A DNA stretch of 64,000 nt from Spyradocola sp050942925 (lineage in GTDB: Bacteria; Bacillota; Clostridia; Christensenellales; UBA1750): positions 7,007-71,006 of the forward strand of contig JBMNOF010000004.1 in the NCBI GenBank assembly GCA_050942925.1. Direction: 5' to 3'. The notes beneath the pieces are model-generated. The model was not told the DNA's origin and ran no database searches. It was given only the letters and a program-made list of their open reading frames with translations. Position 1 is the first letter of the stretch. The number at the start of each line of letters is the position of its first letter. Made by a program: the position numbers and the translations under genes. Below are positions 48,725-57,643 of this stretch, one piece after another.

Positions 48725-51700
48725 TTGCGACTGAAGAGATTGGAAATCTACGGCTTTAAGTCGTTTGCGGACCGCGTGGAAATGGTCTTTCCGGACGGGG
48801 TGACGGGCGTTGTGGGCCCCAACGGCAGCGGCAAGAGCAACATCGCCGACGCGGTTCGCTGGGTTTTGGGCGAACAGAGCGCAAAGACGCTGCGCGGCGC
48901 CAAGATGGAAGACGTCATCTTCGGCGGAACGCAGACCCGCAAGGCGCAGGCCTATTGCGAGGTCAGCCTGGTCTTTGACAACGAGGACGGGGCGCTGCCC
49001 GTGTCCTTTGCGGAGGTCCAGATCACCCGCCGCGTCTACCGAAACGGCGACAGCGAGTACTGCCTCAACAAGGCGCCCTGCCGCCTCAAGGACATCGTGG
49101 ACCTGCTGCGCGACACGGGCATTGGCAAGGAGGGCTATTCCCTCATCGGCCAGGGCCGCATCGACGAGATCCTCTCCGTCAAGAGCGAGGAGCGGCGCAA
49201 CGTCTTTGAGGAAGCGGCGGGCATCACCAAGTACAAGGCGCGCCGGGCTGAGGCCGAGCGCCGCATGGAGAACACCAACCAGAACCTTGAGCGCGTGGAG
49301 GACATTCTGCGCGAGGTGGGGAGCAGACTGCCGGACTTGGAGCGCCAAGCGGCGGATGCGCGGCGGTACCGCAAGCTCACGGACGAGCTTCGCCGCCTGG
49401 AGATCAGCTCCTTTGCCTACAACCATGACCGCCTCACCGGCAACCTGGAGCAGGTCGAGGAACAGATCGCCTCTGCAGAGTCGGAGATGCAGGCCGCCCT
49501 GGCAAAAGCGGAAGAGCTTCGCCAGGCCAGGGAGGAGATGGAGCAGGGCGTTTCGGAGTCGGATGCGCGCATTGCGTCGCTGCACGCCCGCGTCCTGGAG
49601 GACACGCGCAGCGCGGAGATTCACGAGGGAGATGTGCACCTCCTCTGCGAGCGCATCGAGTCCGCAGGCAAGGAGATCGAGCGCCTGGAGGGCGAAAAGG
49701 CCAAGGACGACGCCCGGCACAGCGACCTCCTCCGGCAGCAGCAGGAAAGCCAGGGCAAGCAGGAAAAGTATGCCCAGGATCTCGAGAAGATCCGCGCGCA
49801 GATTCGCGCGCTGGAAGCAGACGTCGAGGCAACGGCACAGGACGTCGCCTCGCGGGAGGAGACGATTGAGCGCGGCAAGGAGGAGATGATCCGCTCCTTT
49901 AACGCCTTGAGCGACGTAAAGTCCGCGCAGGCGCGCCTGTCCGCTACGCGCGAGGGCCTGCAAGCGCGGTTGGCCACGTTGGAGGCAGGCAAGCAGGAGG
50001 TCGCGGACGCCGTTTCCACGGCAAAAGCGGCGCGCGAGGCGGCTGAGTCTGCCCTGCACACCGCGCAGGAGGAGCTGGAGGCGCTCCAGGAGGCGCGGGA
50101 CAGCGCCATGGATCGCCAGGCCGAATTGCAGGTGGAGAGCCAGCAGCTCGGCGTCAACATCCAGCGCACGGCTGGCGCGCTTCGCGAAGCGCAATCCCGG
50201 CTGAAGATGCTCGAACAAATGCAGCGCGATTACGAGGGCTATCAGAACTCCGTTCGCGAGGTGCTGCGGCGGTTCCGCGGGGATTCGGGGCTCTATGGGG
50301 TCGTCGCGGGGCTGCTGCGCGTGCCCAAGGAGATCGAGCGCGCCGTGGAGATGGCCCTGGGCGGCGCGATGCAGAACCTTGTCTGTGCGCGGGAAGAGGA
50401 CGCCAAGGTCATGATCGAGTACCTCCGGCAGAACCGCATGGGCCGCGCCACTTTTCTGCCGCTCAGCTCTGTGCGCGGGCGCGTGCTCAGCCCGGCGGAG
50501 CGCCAGGTGCTGCAGATGGAGGGGTGCTTGGGCGTGGCTTCCGAGCTGGTGGGGTACGACGAGCGCTTCCGCCCCGTGGCGGAAAACCTGTTGGGCCGCA
50601 CCGTCATTGCCCGGGACTTGGACGCGGGCATCGCCATCATGCGCGCGGGCCGGCATGCGTTCCGGCTGGTCACGTTGGCCGGGGATGTCATGCACTCGGG
50701 CGGGTCGATGACGGGCGGGTCCGTGAGCGCGCGCTCGACTTCCATCCTCTCCAGACAGCGGGAGATCGACGAACACCGTGCCGCGGTGGAGACGCTGAAG
50801 AGCCGCGGAGAGGAATTTCAGGCGCGCGTGGAGAGCATACAGGACGATTTGGCGCGCGCGCAGGAGGCGGTGGCCGCTGCCCGGGAGCGGGCCCATCAGC
50901 AGGACATTGCCGTTGCGCGCGAACAGGAGCGCGTCCAGCGCGCCAGGGACGCGGAAAACGAGGCCTGCGAGCGCGGGAAAACCGCTGCGTTGGAGCGGGA
51001 ACAGCTTCGGGACAGCGTTGCGGAGATCGACGAGGAACTTCGGCACATGGACGCGCAGACCGGGAATGCCGAGCGCGCATCCGCGACCACGCAGGAGGAC
51101 ATCGCCCGCCTGTCGGCGGAATTGGCCTCTCGCCGGACGGAGCTGGAGGACCTGCGGGCCAAGCTCGCGGAGAGCCGCGCGACCGAGGCGGGCCGGCAGG
51201 CGGAGTGGGAAATGGCCCAGCGCGACGAAAAGCGCGTTCAGGGCAGCGAACAGGAACTTCGCGCCGCCTCCGCCATTCGAGAGCGGAGCCATGCGGCGCT
51301 CGTCGAGCGCCGGAAGGCGGATGAGGCGCGGTTGGTCGAAAAGCGCGAGGCGCTGGCCGCCCTTCGCGCGGAATTGGAAGCGCACAACCAGCGCCTGGAG
51401 GCGGAAACTGTCGCGCGGGAGGAACTGCGGGGGAAGATCGCAGACCTTGCCGATCGCACGGAGAAGGCGCGCAGCATCGGTGCGCAGAACCAGGAAAGCC
51501 TGCATCGCCTGCAGCTGGCCCAGAGCCGCTGGACGTCGGAGCTCAAGCAGCTCCAGGACCGCATCTGGGAGCGGTATGAGCTGACCCTGGAGACGGCCCG
51601 GCCGGAGTGCGCGCCGGACTACGACGAGTCGGCTTCGCGCGGCCGCATGGACGAATTGCGGCGGGAGGTCCGCAGCTTGGGTGCGGTCAACGTCGGCGCG

Positions 51701-52312
51701 CTGGACGAATACGAGGAAACGCGCGCGCGATACGACGACATGGAGCGCCAGCGCTCGGACCTTCGCAAGGCCCAACGCGACTTGCAGGAGATCCTGGACG
51801 AGCTGCAGAAGAAGATGGAGGAGCAGTTTGCCGAGCAGTTTGCCCGCATCAACGAGCACTTTGCGCGCACGTTCACGCGCTTGTTTGGCGGGGGAACGGC
51901 AAGGCTGCAGCTGCAGGACGAGAAAAACGTCCTCACCTGCGGGATTGACATCGTGGCGCAGCCCCCGGGCAAGAAATTGCAGCTCCTGTCGCTGTTGTCC
52001 GGCGGGGAGCGGGCGCTGACGGCCATCGCCATCCTCTTTGCCATGCTGGACATCCGGCCGTCCCCGTTCTGCATACTGGACGAGATCGAGGCGGCGCTGG
52101 ACGAGGCGAATGTGGCAAACTTCGCAGACTATCTCAAGCAATACAGCCGGGACACGCAGTTCATCGTCATCACCCACCGCAAGGGCACCATGGAGCGCTG
52201 CGATGCGCTCTACGGCGTAGCCATGGAGGAGAAGGGAGTTTCCCGCATGGTTTCGGTGCAGCTGAGCGACCTGGAGGAGCAACTGGAGGAGGAGACCCAT
52301 GACGGAGAATAA
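48725..52312 (+). CDS. smc: Chromosome segregation ATPase SMC
   Basis: 1195 residues. Walker A GPNGSGKS (31-38), two long coiled coils, a hinge domain (about 510-660, GDSGLYGVVAGLLRVPKEIERAVEMALGG...MTGGSV) and the C-terminal ABC signature LSGGERALTAIAILFA plus Walker B FCILDEIEAALDEANV. It forms condensin with ScpA/ScpB. The start is TTG at 48725, eight bases after GAGGG; the N-terminus MRLKRLEIYGFKSFAD fits the family. Confidence 0.97.
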   Translation: MRLKRLEIYGFKSFADRVEMVFPDGVTGVVGPNGSGKSNIADAVRWVLGEQSAKTLRGAKMEDVIFGGTQTRKAQAYCEVSLVFDNEDGALPVSFAEVQITRRVYRNGDSEYCLNKAPCRLKDIVDLLRDTGIGKEGYSLIGQGRIDEILSVKSEERRNVFEEAAGITKYKARRAEAERRMENTNQNLERVEDILREVGSRLPDLERQAADARRYRKLTDELRRLEISSFAYNHDRLTGNLEQVEEQIASAESEMQAALAKAEELRQAREEMEQGVSESDARIASLHARVLEDTRSAEIHEGDVHLLCERIESAGKEIERLEGEKAKDDARHSDLLRQQQESQGKQEKYAQDLEKIRAQIRALEADVEATAQDVASREETIERGKEEMIRSFNALSDVKSAQARLSATREGLQARLATLEAGKQEVADAVSTAKAAREAAESALHTAQEELEALQEARDSAMDRQAELQVESQQLGVNIQRTAGALREAQSRLKMLEQMQRDYEGYQNSVREVLRRFRGDSGLYGVVAGLLRVPKEIERAVEMALGGAMQNLVCAREEDAKVMIEYLRQNRMGRATFLPLSSVRGRVLSPAERQVLQMEGCLGVASELVGYDERFRPVAENLLGRTVIARDLDAGIAIMRAGRHAFRLVTLAGDVMHSGGSMTGGSVSARSTSILSRQREIDEHRAAVETLKSRGEEFQARVESIQDDLARAQEAVAAARERAHQQDIAVAREQERVQRARDAENEACERGKTAALEREQLRDSVAEIDEELRHMDAQTGNAERASATTQEDIARLSAELASRRTELEDLRAKLAESRATEAGRQAEWEMAQRDEKRVQGSEQELRAASAIRERSHAALVERRKADEARLVEKREALAALRAELEAHNQRLEAETVAREELRGKIADLADRTEKARSIGAQNQESLHRLQLAQSRWTSELKQLQDRIWERYELTLETARPECAPDYDESASRGRMDELRREVRSLGAVNVGALDEYEETRARYDDMERQRSDLRKAQRDLQEILDELQKKMEEQFAEQFARINEHFARTFTRLFGGGTARLQLQDEKNVLTCGIDIVAQPPGKKLQLLSLLSGGERALTAIAILFAMLDIRPSPFCILDEIEAALDEANVANFADYLKQYSRDTQFIVITHRKGTMERCDALYGVAMEEKGVSRMVSVQLSDLEEQLEEETHDGE

Positions 52313-53216
52313 GGAAAAGAAGGGCCTGTTTGCCCGCCTGCGCGAGGGCATGACCAAGACGCGCGAATCCATCACCCATGCCATCGACCAGCTCGTTGGC
52401 GTCTACAAGGAGCTGGACGACGACTTTTACGACGATCTGGAGGCCGTGCTCATCGGCGCAGACGTCGGGGTCAAGACCACGGAGGAGATCATCACCCGCC
52501 TCAAGGCCGAGGTGCGCAGCCGCCGCGAAGGCAATCCGGAGGCCGTGCGCGGCATCCTGAAGGAGATCGTGGCGGAGATGATGCAGGCGGAGCCCTTCCG
52601 GCCCAAGTCCCCCTCGGTGGTGCTGGTCGTGGGCGTAAACGGCGTGGGAAAGACCACCACCATCGGCAAGCTGGCCTGCCACTTCAAGGACGAGGGCAAG
52701 AGCGTCATCCTGGCCGCGGCGGACACCTTCCGCGCGGCCGCAACCGAGCAGCTCACCATCTGGGCGCAGCGCGCGGGCGTGCCCATCGTCGCCCATGGCG
52801 AGGGCGCAGATCCCGCGGCCGTGGTCTTTGACGCCGTGGCCTCGGCCAAGGCCAAGAAGGCCGACTTGCTCATCGTGGATACGGCGGGGCGCCTGCACAA
52901 CAAGTCCCACCTCATGGAGGAGCTCAAGAAGATCCGCCGCGTCATCGACCGCGACTTCTCGGAGGCCGACGTCCATGTGCTGCTGGTGCTGGACGGAACG
53001 ACCGGCCAGAACGGCGTGACGCAGGCGCGCGTGTTCCGCGATGCGGTGGACCTCTCCGGCATCGTGCTGACGAAGCTGGATGGAACGTCCAAGGGCGGCG
53101 TGGTCATTTCCATCAAGGAGGAGCTGCAGCTGCCCGTGTACTTCGTGGGCGTGGGCGAGAAGAAGGAAGACCTGCAGGTCTTTGACGCGCGCGAGTACGC
53201 CGAGGCGATTTTCTGA
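52299..53216 (+). CDS. ftsY: Signal recognition particle receptor FtsY
   Basis: 305 residues with a short N-terminal acidic part, NG GTPase: P-loop GVNGVGKT (112-119), DTAGRLHNKSHLM, TKLDGTSKGG. It docks SRP-ribosome complexes at the membrane. Overlaps smc by 14 bases. Confidence 0.97.
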   Translation: MTENKEKKGLFARLREGMTKTRESITHAIDQLVGVYKELDDDFYDDLEAVLIGADVGVKTTEEIITRLKAEVRSRREGNPEAVRGILKEIVAEMMQAEPFRPKSPSVVLVVGVNGVGKTTTIGKLACHFKDEGKSVILAAADTFRAAATEQLTIWAQRAGVPIVAHGEGADPAAVVFDAVASAKAKKADLLIVDTAGRLHNKSHLMEELKKIRRVIDRDFSEADVHVLLVLDGTTGQNGVTQARVFRDAVDLSGIVLTKLDGTSKGGVVISIKEELQLPVYFVGVGEKKEDLQVFDAREYAEAIF

Positions 53217-53290
53217 GCGGCAAAACCCAAAGCGGCACAAGATCGATTCGGTTAAAATTCCGGGAAACACAAGATGTAAAGCAAAATGGC

Positions 53291-53319
53291 TTGACAACCG
53301 AGAGACAGGCGTGTATAAT
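53291..53319 (+). promoter_or_regulatory. Sigma-A promoter of ylxM-ffh
   Basis: TTGACA (53291-53296), 17-base spacer, TATAAT (53314-53319): perfect consensus. Confidence 0.93.
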
Positions 53320-53367
53320 GCTCAAGGTGTCAAGTCGTTTTGCTGTACAGGGAATGGAGGCGAGCGC

Positions 53368-53709
53368 ATGGAGCCTGCGCGCAGCGTGGAACTTGCGATG
53401 CTGCTGGACTTCTACGGCCCGCTCCTGACCGCAAAACAGGGCGAGATGATGCGCCTGCGCGTGGAGGAGGACTTTTCCCTCTCCGAGATCGCCGAGAGCT
53501 TCGGCGTGTCCAGGCAGGCCGTGCACGATGCCCTGCGCAAGGCGGAAAAGACGCTGACCGACATGGAAGAGAAGCTCCGCTTGGTCGAAAAGTACAGAAG
53601 GCTCCACGGCGCGGTGGCCCGGGCGCAGGAAGCGCTGAACCGGGGCGACGCGGGCGAGGCCCAGCGCATACTCGAGGAAATGCAGAAGGAGGGCGTCTAT
53701 GGCGTTTGA
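53368..53709 (+). CDS. ylxM: YlxM/p13 DNA-binding protein
   Basis: 113 residues. Sigma-70 region-4-like helix-turn-helix (about 20-62, FSLSEIAESFGVSRQAVHDALRKAEKTL). In Streptococcus it aids SRP GTPase function; its DNA-binding role is unclear. It overlaps the ffh start by 11 bases, as in most Firmicutes. ATG after GGAGGCGAG. Confidence 0.93.
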   Translation: MEPARSVELAMLLDFYGPLLTAKQGEMMRLRVEEDFSLSEIAESFGVSRQAVHDALRKAEKTLTDMEEKLRLVEKYRRLHGAVARAQEALNRGDAGEAQRILEEMQKEGVYGV

Positions 53710-55027
53710 AGGACTTGCAGAAAAGCTGCAGGCGGCGTTTCAGAAACTCAACAACCGCGGCAAGCTGACCGAAAAGGACGTCAAGGACGCGATGCGCGAG
53801 GTCCGCATGGCTTTGCTGGAGGCGGACGTCAACTACCTTGTGGTCAAGGACTTCGTCAAGCGCGTGACCGACCGGGCGGTGGGCGAGGAGATCTTCTCCA
53901 CCCTGAACGCGGGACAGACCGTCATCAAGATCGTCCGCGAGGAGATGACGGCGCTGATGGGCGGCACGCAGGCCAAGCTCGAGTTTACGGGCAACCCGCC
54001 GACCGTCATCATGCTCATCGGCCTGCAGGGCGCAGGAAAGACCACGCTGGCCGGCAAGCTCGCCGGCATGCTGCAGAAGCAGGGCAAAAAGCCGATTCTC
54101 GTCGCGGCGGACGTGTACCGCCCCGCGGCCATCAAGCAGCTGCAGGTTGTGGGCAGCCAGGTTGGCGTTCCCGTCTTTGAGATGGGGCAGGGCAACCCGG
54201 TGGAGATCGTCCGCGCAGGCAAGCGCGAAGCCATCCGCGCGCTGCGCGACGTCATGATCGTGGATACCGCCGGCCGCCTGCAGATCGACGACGCCCTCAT
54301 GCAGGAGCTGGAGGACATCAAGAACGAGCTCCATCCCCAGGAAATCCTCCTGGTGGTCGACGCCATGACCGGTCAGGAGGCCGTCAACGTCGCCAAGACC
54401 TTTGACGAAAAGCTCGGCGTCACGGGCGTCGTGCTCACCAAGCTCGACGGCGATACCCGCGGCGGCGCGGCGCTTTCCATCAAGGCGGTGACGGGCAAGC
54501 CGATCAAGTTCTCGTCCGTTGGCGAAAAGCTCGACCAGATCGAGCCGTTCTATCCGGATCGCATGGCCTCACGAATCCTGGGCATGGGCGACGTATTGAC
54601 GCTCATCGACAAGGCCGCGGCCTTGGTGGACGAAAAGCGCGCGGCGGACCTGGAGCAGAAGCTCCGCAAGAACCAGTTTACGCTGGAGGATTTCCTCGAC
54701 CAGTTCCAGCAGATGAAGAAGATGGGCGGCATGGCCGACATGCTCTCCATGCTCCCGGGCGGCAACAAGATCGCCGCGGAAGTGGACGAGGACGAGATGA
54801 AGAAGAACCTCGGCCACACCGAGGCCATCATCCTGTCCATGACCCCGCGGGAGCGGCGCAACCCCGCGCTGCTGAACGCCTCGCGCAAAAAGCGCATCGC
54901 GGCCGGTTCCGGCGCCACGGTGCAGCAGGTCAATCAGCTGCTCAAGCAGTTTGAACAGACCCAGGCCATGATGAAGCAGTTCGGCAAGATGGGGAAAAAG
55001 GGCCGCAAGCTTCCCTTTAAGTTCTAA
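53699..55027 (+). CDS. ffh: Signal recognition particle protein Ffh
   Basis: 442 residues: N domain, G domain with GLQGAGKT (108-115), DTAGRLQIDDALM and TKLDGDTRGG, and a Met-rich M domain (about 300-435) that binds signal peptides and SRP RNA. Co-translational targeting with FtsY. The SRP RNA gene itself is not in the window. Confidence 0.98.
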   Translation: MAFEGLAEKLQAAFQKLNNRGKLTEKDVKDAMREVRMALLEADVNYLVVKDFVKRVTDRAVGEEIFSTLNAGQTVIKIVREEMTALMGGTQAKLEFTGNPPTVIMLIGLQGAGKTTLAGKLAGMLQKQGKKPILVAADVYRPAAIKQLQVVGSQVGVPVFEMGQGNPVEIVRAGKREAIRALRDVMIVDTAGRLQIDDALMQELEDIKNELHPQEILLVVDAMTGQEAVNVAKTFDEKLGVTGVVLTKLDGDTRGGAALSIKAVTGKPIKFSSVGEKLDQIEPFYPDRMASRILGMGDVLTLIDKAAALVDEKRAADLEQKLRKNQFTLEDFLDQFQQMKKMGGMADMLSMLPGGNKIAAEVDEDEMKKNLGHTEAIILSMTPRERRNPALLNASRKKRIAAGSGATVQQVNQLLKQFEQTQAMMKQFGKMGKKGRKLPFKF

Positions 55028-55097
55028 AGACGGTATGAATTCCAAGAAATTGGAAGGATATATACATTCTAACACAAGTTTCAGGAGGTAACGTACA

Positions 55098-55343
55098 ATG
55101 GCAGTGAAGATTCGCTTAAAGCGCATGGGCATGAAGGGCGAGCCCTTCTATCGCGTGGTCGTGGCGGACAGCCGCACGCCCCGTGACGGTCGCTTCATCG
55201 AGGAGATCGGCACCTACAACCCCGTCAAGGACGACAAGGCCATCACCCTGGATGTGGAGCGCGCCAAGTATTGGCTGAGCGTGGGTGCGCAGCCCACCCA
55301 GACGGTCAAGACGGTTCTTCGCAAGGGCGGCGCGATCGAATAA
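55098..55343 (+). CDS. rpsP: 30S ribosomal protein S16
   Basis: 81 residues, VKIRLKRMGMKGEPFYRVVVADSRTPRDGRFIEEIGTYNP, the S16 hallmark. RBS TCAGGAGGT. First of rpsP-khpA-rimM-trmD. Confidence 0.97.
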   Translation: MAVKIRLKRMGMKGEPFYRVVVADSRTPRDGRFIEEIGTYNPVKDDKAITLDVERAKYWLSVGAQPTQTVKTVLRKGGAIE

Positions 55344-55390
55344 GGCGCTTTTCCCCCGCAACGCTCCGGCACTGGAAGGAGGGCGCAGTC

Positions 55391-55618
55391 ATGGCAGAGT
55401 TGGTCAAGTACATTGCGTGCTGTCTGGTGGACCATCCCGACCTCGTGGAGGTTCGGGAGGTGCCCGGTGACCAGGCGCTCATTCTGGAGCTTCACGTTGC
55501 TCCGGAGGACATGGGAAAGGTCATCGGCAAGCAGGGCCGCATCGCCAAGGCGATTCGGGCCGTGGTCAAGGCTGCAAGCCTGAAGAGCGGTCAGAACGTG
55601 CTTGTGGAAATCGTGTAA
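55391..55618 (+). CDS. khpA: KH-domain RNA-binding protein KhpA
   Basis: 75 residues; a single KH domain with the GxxG loop in MGKVIGKQGRIAKAIRAVV. It partners KhpB in cell-division and envelope RNA control. ATG after GGAGGGCGC. Confidence 0.94.
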   Translation: MAELVKYIACCLVDHPDLVEVREVPGDQALILELHVAPEDMGKVIGKQGRIAKAIRAVVKAASLKSGQNVLVEIV

Positions 55619-55625
55619 CCCGTTG

Positions 55626-55658
55626 GGGGAGCGTTCGCCTCGGCGAATGCTCCCCTTT
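55626..55658 (+). terminator. Hairpin between khpA and rimM (attenuator-like)
   Basis: Stem GGGGAGCgTTCGCC / GGCGAAtGCTCCCC with a 2-base apparent loop (in practice a few pairs open) followed by only TTT; probably partial termination inside the operon. Confidence 0.55.
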
Positions 55659-55682
55659 GCTTTCGCAGGAGGAGGTTTGGCA

Positions 55683-56204
55683 GTGAAGGACTATCTGATG
55701 ATCGGCCAGGTAATCAAGCCCCAGGGTGTGCGCGGAGAGGTCAAGGTCCTCCCGGCGACGGACGACCCGGAGCGGTTTTGCGACCTTGCACGCGTGTTCC
55801 TGGACGAAAAAGGGGAGGAGGCGCGCGAGGTGCTCGCCGCCCGCACGCGGGAGGGCTTTGCCTACCTCCTGCTTGCCGGCGTCGAGGACCGCGACGCGGC
55901 CGAGGGCCTGCGCGGCCGGGAACTCTATGTCGCCCGCGCGGAGGCGGCGCCCCTGCCCGAGGGCCGCTACTACATCGCGGATCTGATTGGGATGCGGGTC
56001 GTGGACGAAGCGGGGAAGGAGCTCGGCACGCTGACGGACGTCCTGCAGGCGGGCGGGAACGACGTCTATGAAGTCGCGGGGAGCAAGACCTTCCGCTTCC
56101 CGGCGCTCAAGCGCGTCTTGCGCAGCGTGGACGTGGAGGGCGGCTGCATGGAGCTAGACAGCCAGGTCCTCAGCGAGATCGCGGTGGTGGACGATGCGGA
56201 TTAA
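55683..56204 (+). CDS. rimM: Ribosome maturation factor RimM
   Basis: 173 residues. N-terminal IGQVIKPQGVRGEVKVLPATDDPERF and a C-terminal PRC-barrel (YIADLIGMRVVDEAGKELGTLTDVLQAGGNDVYEV). It assists 30S head assembly around S19. The GTG at 55683 follows AGGAGGAGG. Overlaps trmD by 11 bases. Confidence 0.95.
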   Translation: MKDYLMIGQVIKPQGVRGEVKVLPATDDPERFCDLARVFLDEKGEEAREVLAARTREGFAYLLLAGVEDRDAAEGLRGRELYVARAEAAPLPEGRYYIADLIGMRVVDEAGKELGTLTDVLQAGGNDVYEVAGSKTFRFPALKRVLRSVDVEGGCMELDSQVLSEIAVVDDAD

Positions 56205-56991
56205 GATCCTGACGCTCTTTCCCGATATGTTTCTGCCGGTGCTCGGCGCCAGCATCACGGGCCGCGCGATGGAGCGCGGCATCCTGTCCATCGAAGCCAT
56301 CAACATCCGCGACTACACCAAGAACAAGCATCGCCGCTGCGACGACTACCCGTACGGCGGGGGAGCGGGCATGGTGATGACTCCGCAGCCCGTCTACGAC
56401 TGCTTCCGCGCCGCAACGGAGAATTTCCCGGCGCGCCGCATCCTGCTTTCGCCGCGGGGGAAGACGCTGACCCAGCAGCGCGCGCGGGAGCTGGCGCAGG
56501 AGGAGAACCTCATCTTCCTCTGCGGCCACTACGAGGGCGTGGACCAGCGCGTCATAGACGAATGGATTGACGAGGAAATCTCCATCGGCGACTATGTCCT
56601 GACCGGCGGGGAACTCGCGGCGATGGTCGTGATCGACTGCCTTTCCCGGCACATTCCCGGGGTCCTGGGCAGCGACGAATCCGCCGAGGAGGAAAGCTTT
56701 TCCGAGGGCCTTTTGGAGTACCCGCAGTACACCCGGCCCGCCGTCTACGAGGGAAGGGCGGTGCCGGAGGTGCTGCTCTCCGGGCACGACGCTAACATCC
56801 GCGCCTGGCGGCGCGAAAGAAGCCTGGACATCACCCGCGAACGCCGGCCCGAGCTCCTGCAAACCGCGCCGCTTACGCAGAAGGACCGCATCTACCTCGG
56901 TTGGGAGGAGGCGCCGCCCAAGCGCCCGCGCCGGAAAAAGAAGCGTCCTTCGCAGGAGGAAAACGCACAAAATTTACCGGAGAATCCTTGA
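56194..56991 (+). CDS. trmD: tRNA (guanine(37)-N1)-methyltransferase
   Basis: 265 residues; SPOUT knot enzyme. ILTLFPDMF, RRCDDYPYGGGAGMVM, LCGHYEGVDQRV and IGDYVLTGGELAAMVVID are diagnostic. Prevents +1 frameshifting by m1G37. The C-terminus adds a basic KRPRRKKKRPSQEE tail beyond the usual end. Confidence 0.97.
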   Translation: MRIKILTLFPDMFLPVLGASITGRAMERGILSIEAINIRDYTKNKHRRCDDYPYGGGAGMVMTPQPVYDCFRAATENFPARRILLSPRGKTLTQQRARELAQEENLIFLCGHYEGVDQRVIDEWIDEEISIGDYVLTGGELAAMVVIDCLSRHIPGVLGSDESAEEESFSEGLLEYPQYTRPAVYEGRAVPEVLLSGHDANIRAWRRERSLDITRERRPELLQTAPLTQKDRIYLGWEEAPPKRPRRKKKRPSQEENAQNLPENP

Positions 56992-56997
56992 ATTTGC

Positions 56998-57026
56998 TTG
57001 ATTTTTGCCGCTTTTAATGGTATAAT
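56998..57026 (+). promoter_or_regulatory. Sigma-A promoter of rplS
   Basis: TTGATT (56998-57003), 17-base spacer, TATAAT (57021-57026), giving rplS a separate transcript with a leader of about 100 bases. Confidence 0.82.
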
Positions 57027-57032
57027 ACCATC

Positions 57033-57135
57033 CGTTGACCATCAATGGGACGGTCCGCTGCTGTTTCGACCGCCGCGCAGCGTTTGCGCGATCCGGCAAG
57101 AGCATGAACGTCTACACAGGGAAGGAGAAACCACA
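57033..57135 (+). promoter_or_regulatory. Probable L19 leader RNA
   Basis: About 100 bases between the promoter and rplS with potential pairings (GGTC with GACC; CGCAGCG with GCGCG), ending in GGAAGGAG. Firmicutes rplS often carries the Rfam L19_leader. Position and length fit; no covariance check was possible. Confidence 0.5.
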
Positions 57136-57483
57136 ATGAACGAAATCATCCGCGCCATCGAAATGGAGCAGCTCCGTACCGACATTCCCAAGTTCTCCAT
57201 CGGCGACACCGTCCGCGTTCAGGTCAAGGTCGTCGAGGGCAACCGCGAGCGTCTGCAGGCCTTTGAGGGCACCGTCATCGCCCGCCGCAATGGTTCCTGC
57301 CGCGAGACCTTCACGGTCCGCCGCGTTTCCTACGGCATCGGCGTTGAGCGCACGTTCCCCATCCACAGCCCGCGCGTGGACAGCATTACGGTCGTCCGTC
57401 GCGGCAAGGTTCGCCGCGCCAAGCTGTACTACCTGCGCGACCGCTTCGGCAAGGCCGCCAAGGTCAAGGACAGCTCCAAGTAA
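57136..57483 (+). CDS. rplS: 50S ribosomal protein L19
   Basis: 115 residues; IPKFSIGDTVRVQVKVVEGNRERLQAFEGTVIARRNG and RVDSITVVRRGKVRRAKLYYLRD. ATG 57136 after GGAAGGAG. Located at the subunit interface of the ribosome. Confidence 0.97.
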   Translation: MNEIIRAIEMEQLRTDIPKFSIGDTVRVQVKVVEGNRERLQAFEGTVIARRNGSCRETFTVRRVSYGIGVERTFPIHSPRVDSITVVRRGKVRRAKLYYLRDRFGKAAKVKDSSK

Positions 57484-57493
57484 GGGAAGCAAA

Positions 57494-57522
57494 AAGGCCG
57501 CATCCGATTCGGGTGCGGCCTT
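57494..57522 (+). terminator. First hairpin after rplS
   Basis: AAGGCCGCA / TGCGGCCTT stem with an 11-base loop; a poor T run after it. Confidence 0.6.
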
Positions 57523-57528
57523 CTGCAC

Positions 57529-57571
57529 AAAAAAGACCGCACCCCGCTCAAGACGAGGCGCGGTCTTTTTT
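57529..57571 (+). terminator. Bidirectional terminator after rplS
   Basis: AAAAAAGACCGC ... GCGGTCTTTTTT with inner pairing CTC/GAG; A run and T run on either side make it work on both strands. Confidence 0.88.
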
Positions 57572-57581
57572 GCCGCAAGCC

Positions 57582-57611
57582 TTGCGAAAGATGGGAACTC
57601 GGTGTTATAGT
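57582..57611 (+). promoter_or_regulatory. Promoter of rbgA
   Basis: TTGCGA (57582-57587), 18-base spacer, TATAGT (57606-57611). Confidence 0.5.
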
Positions 57612-57643
57612 AGTAGGGAAAAACAGCCATGGAGGAAAGAAAT

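Noticed and set aside
48632..52384. Reverse-strand open frame of 1250 codons opposite smc
   Set aside because: It is the antisense shadow of the GC-rich smc gene: repetitive Leu/Arg/Ala/His composition, no RBS, no family motif.
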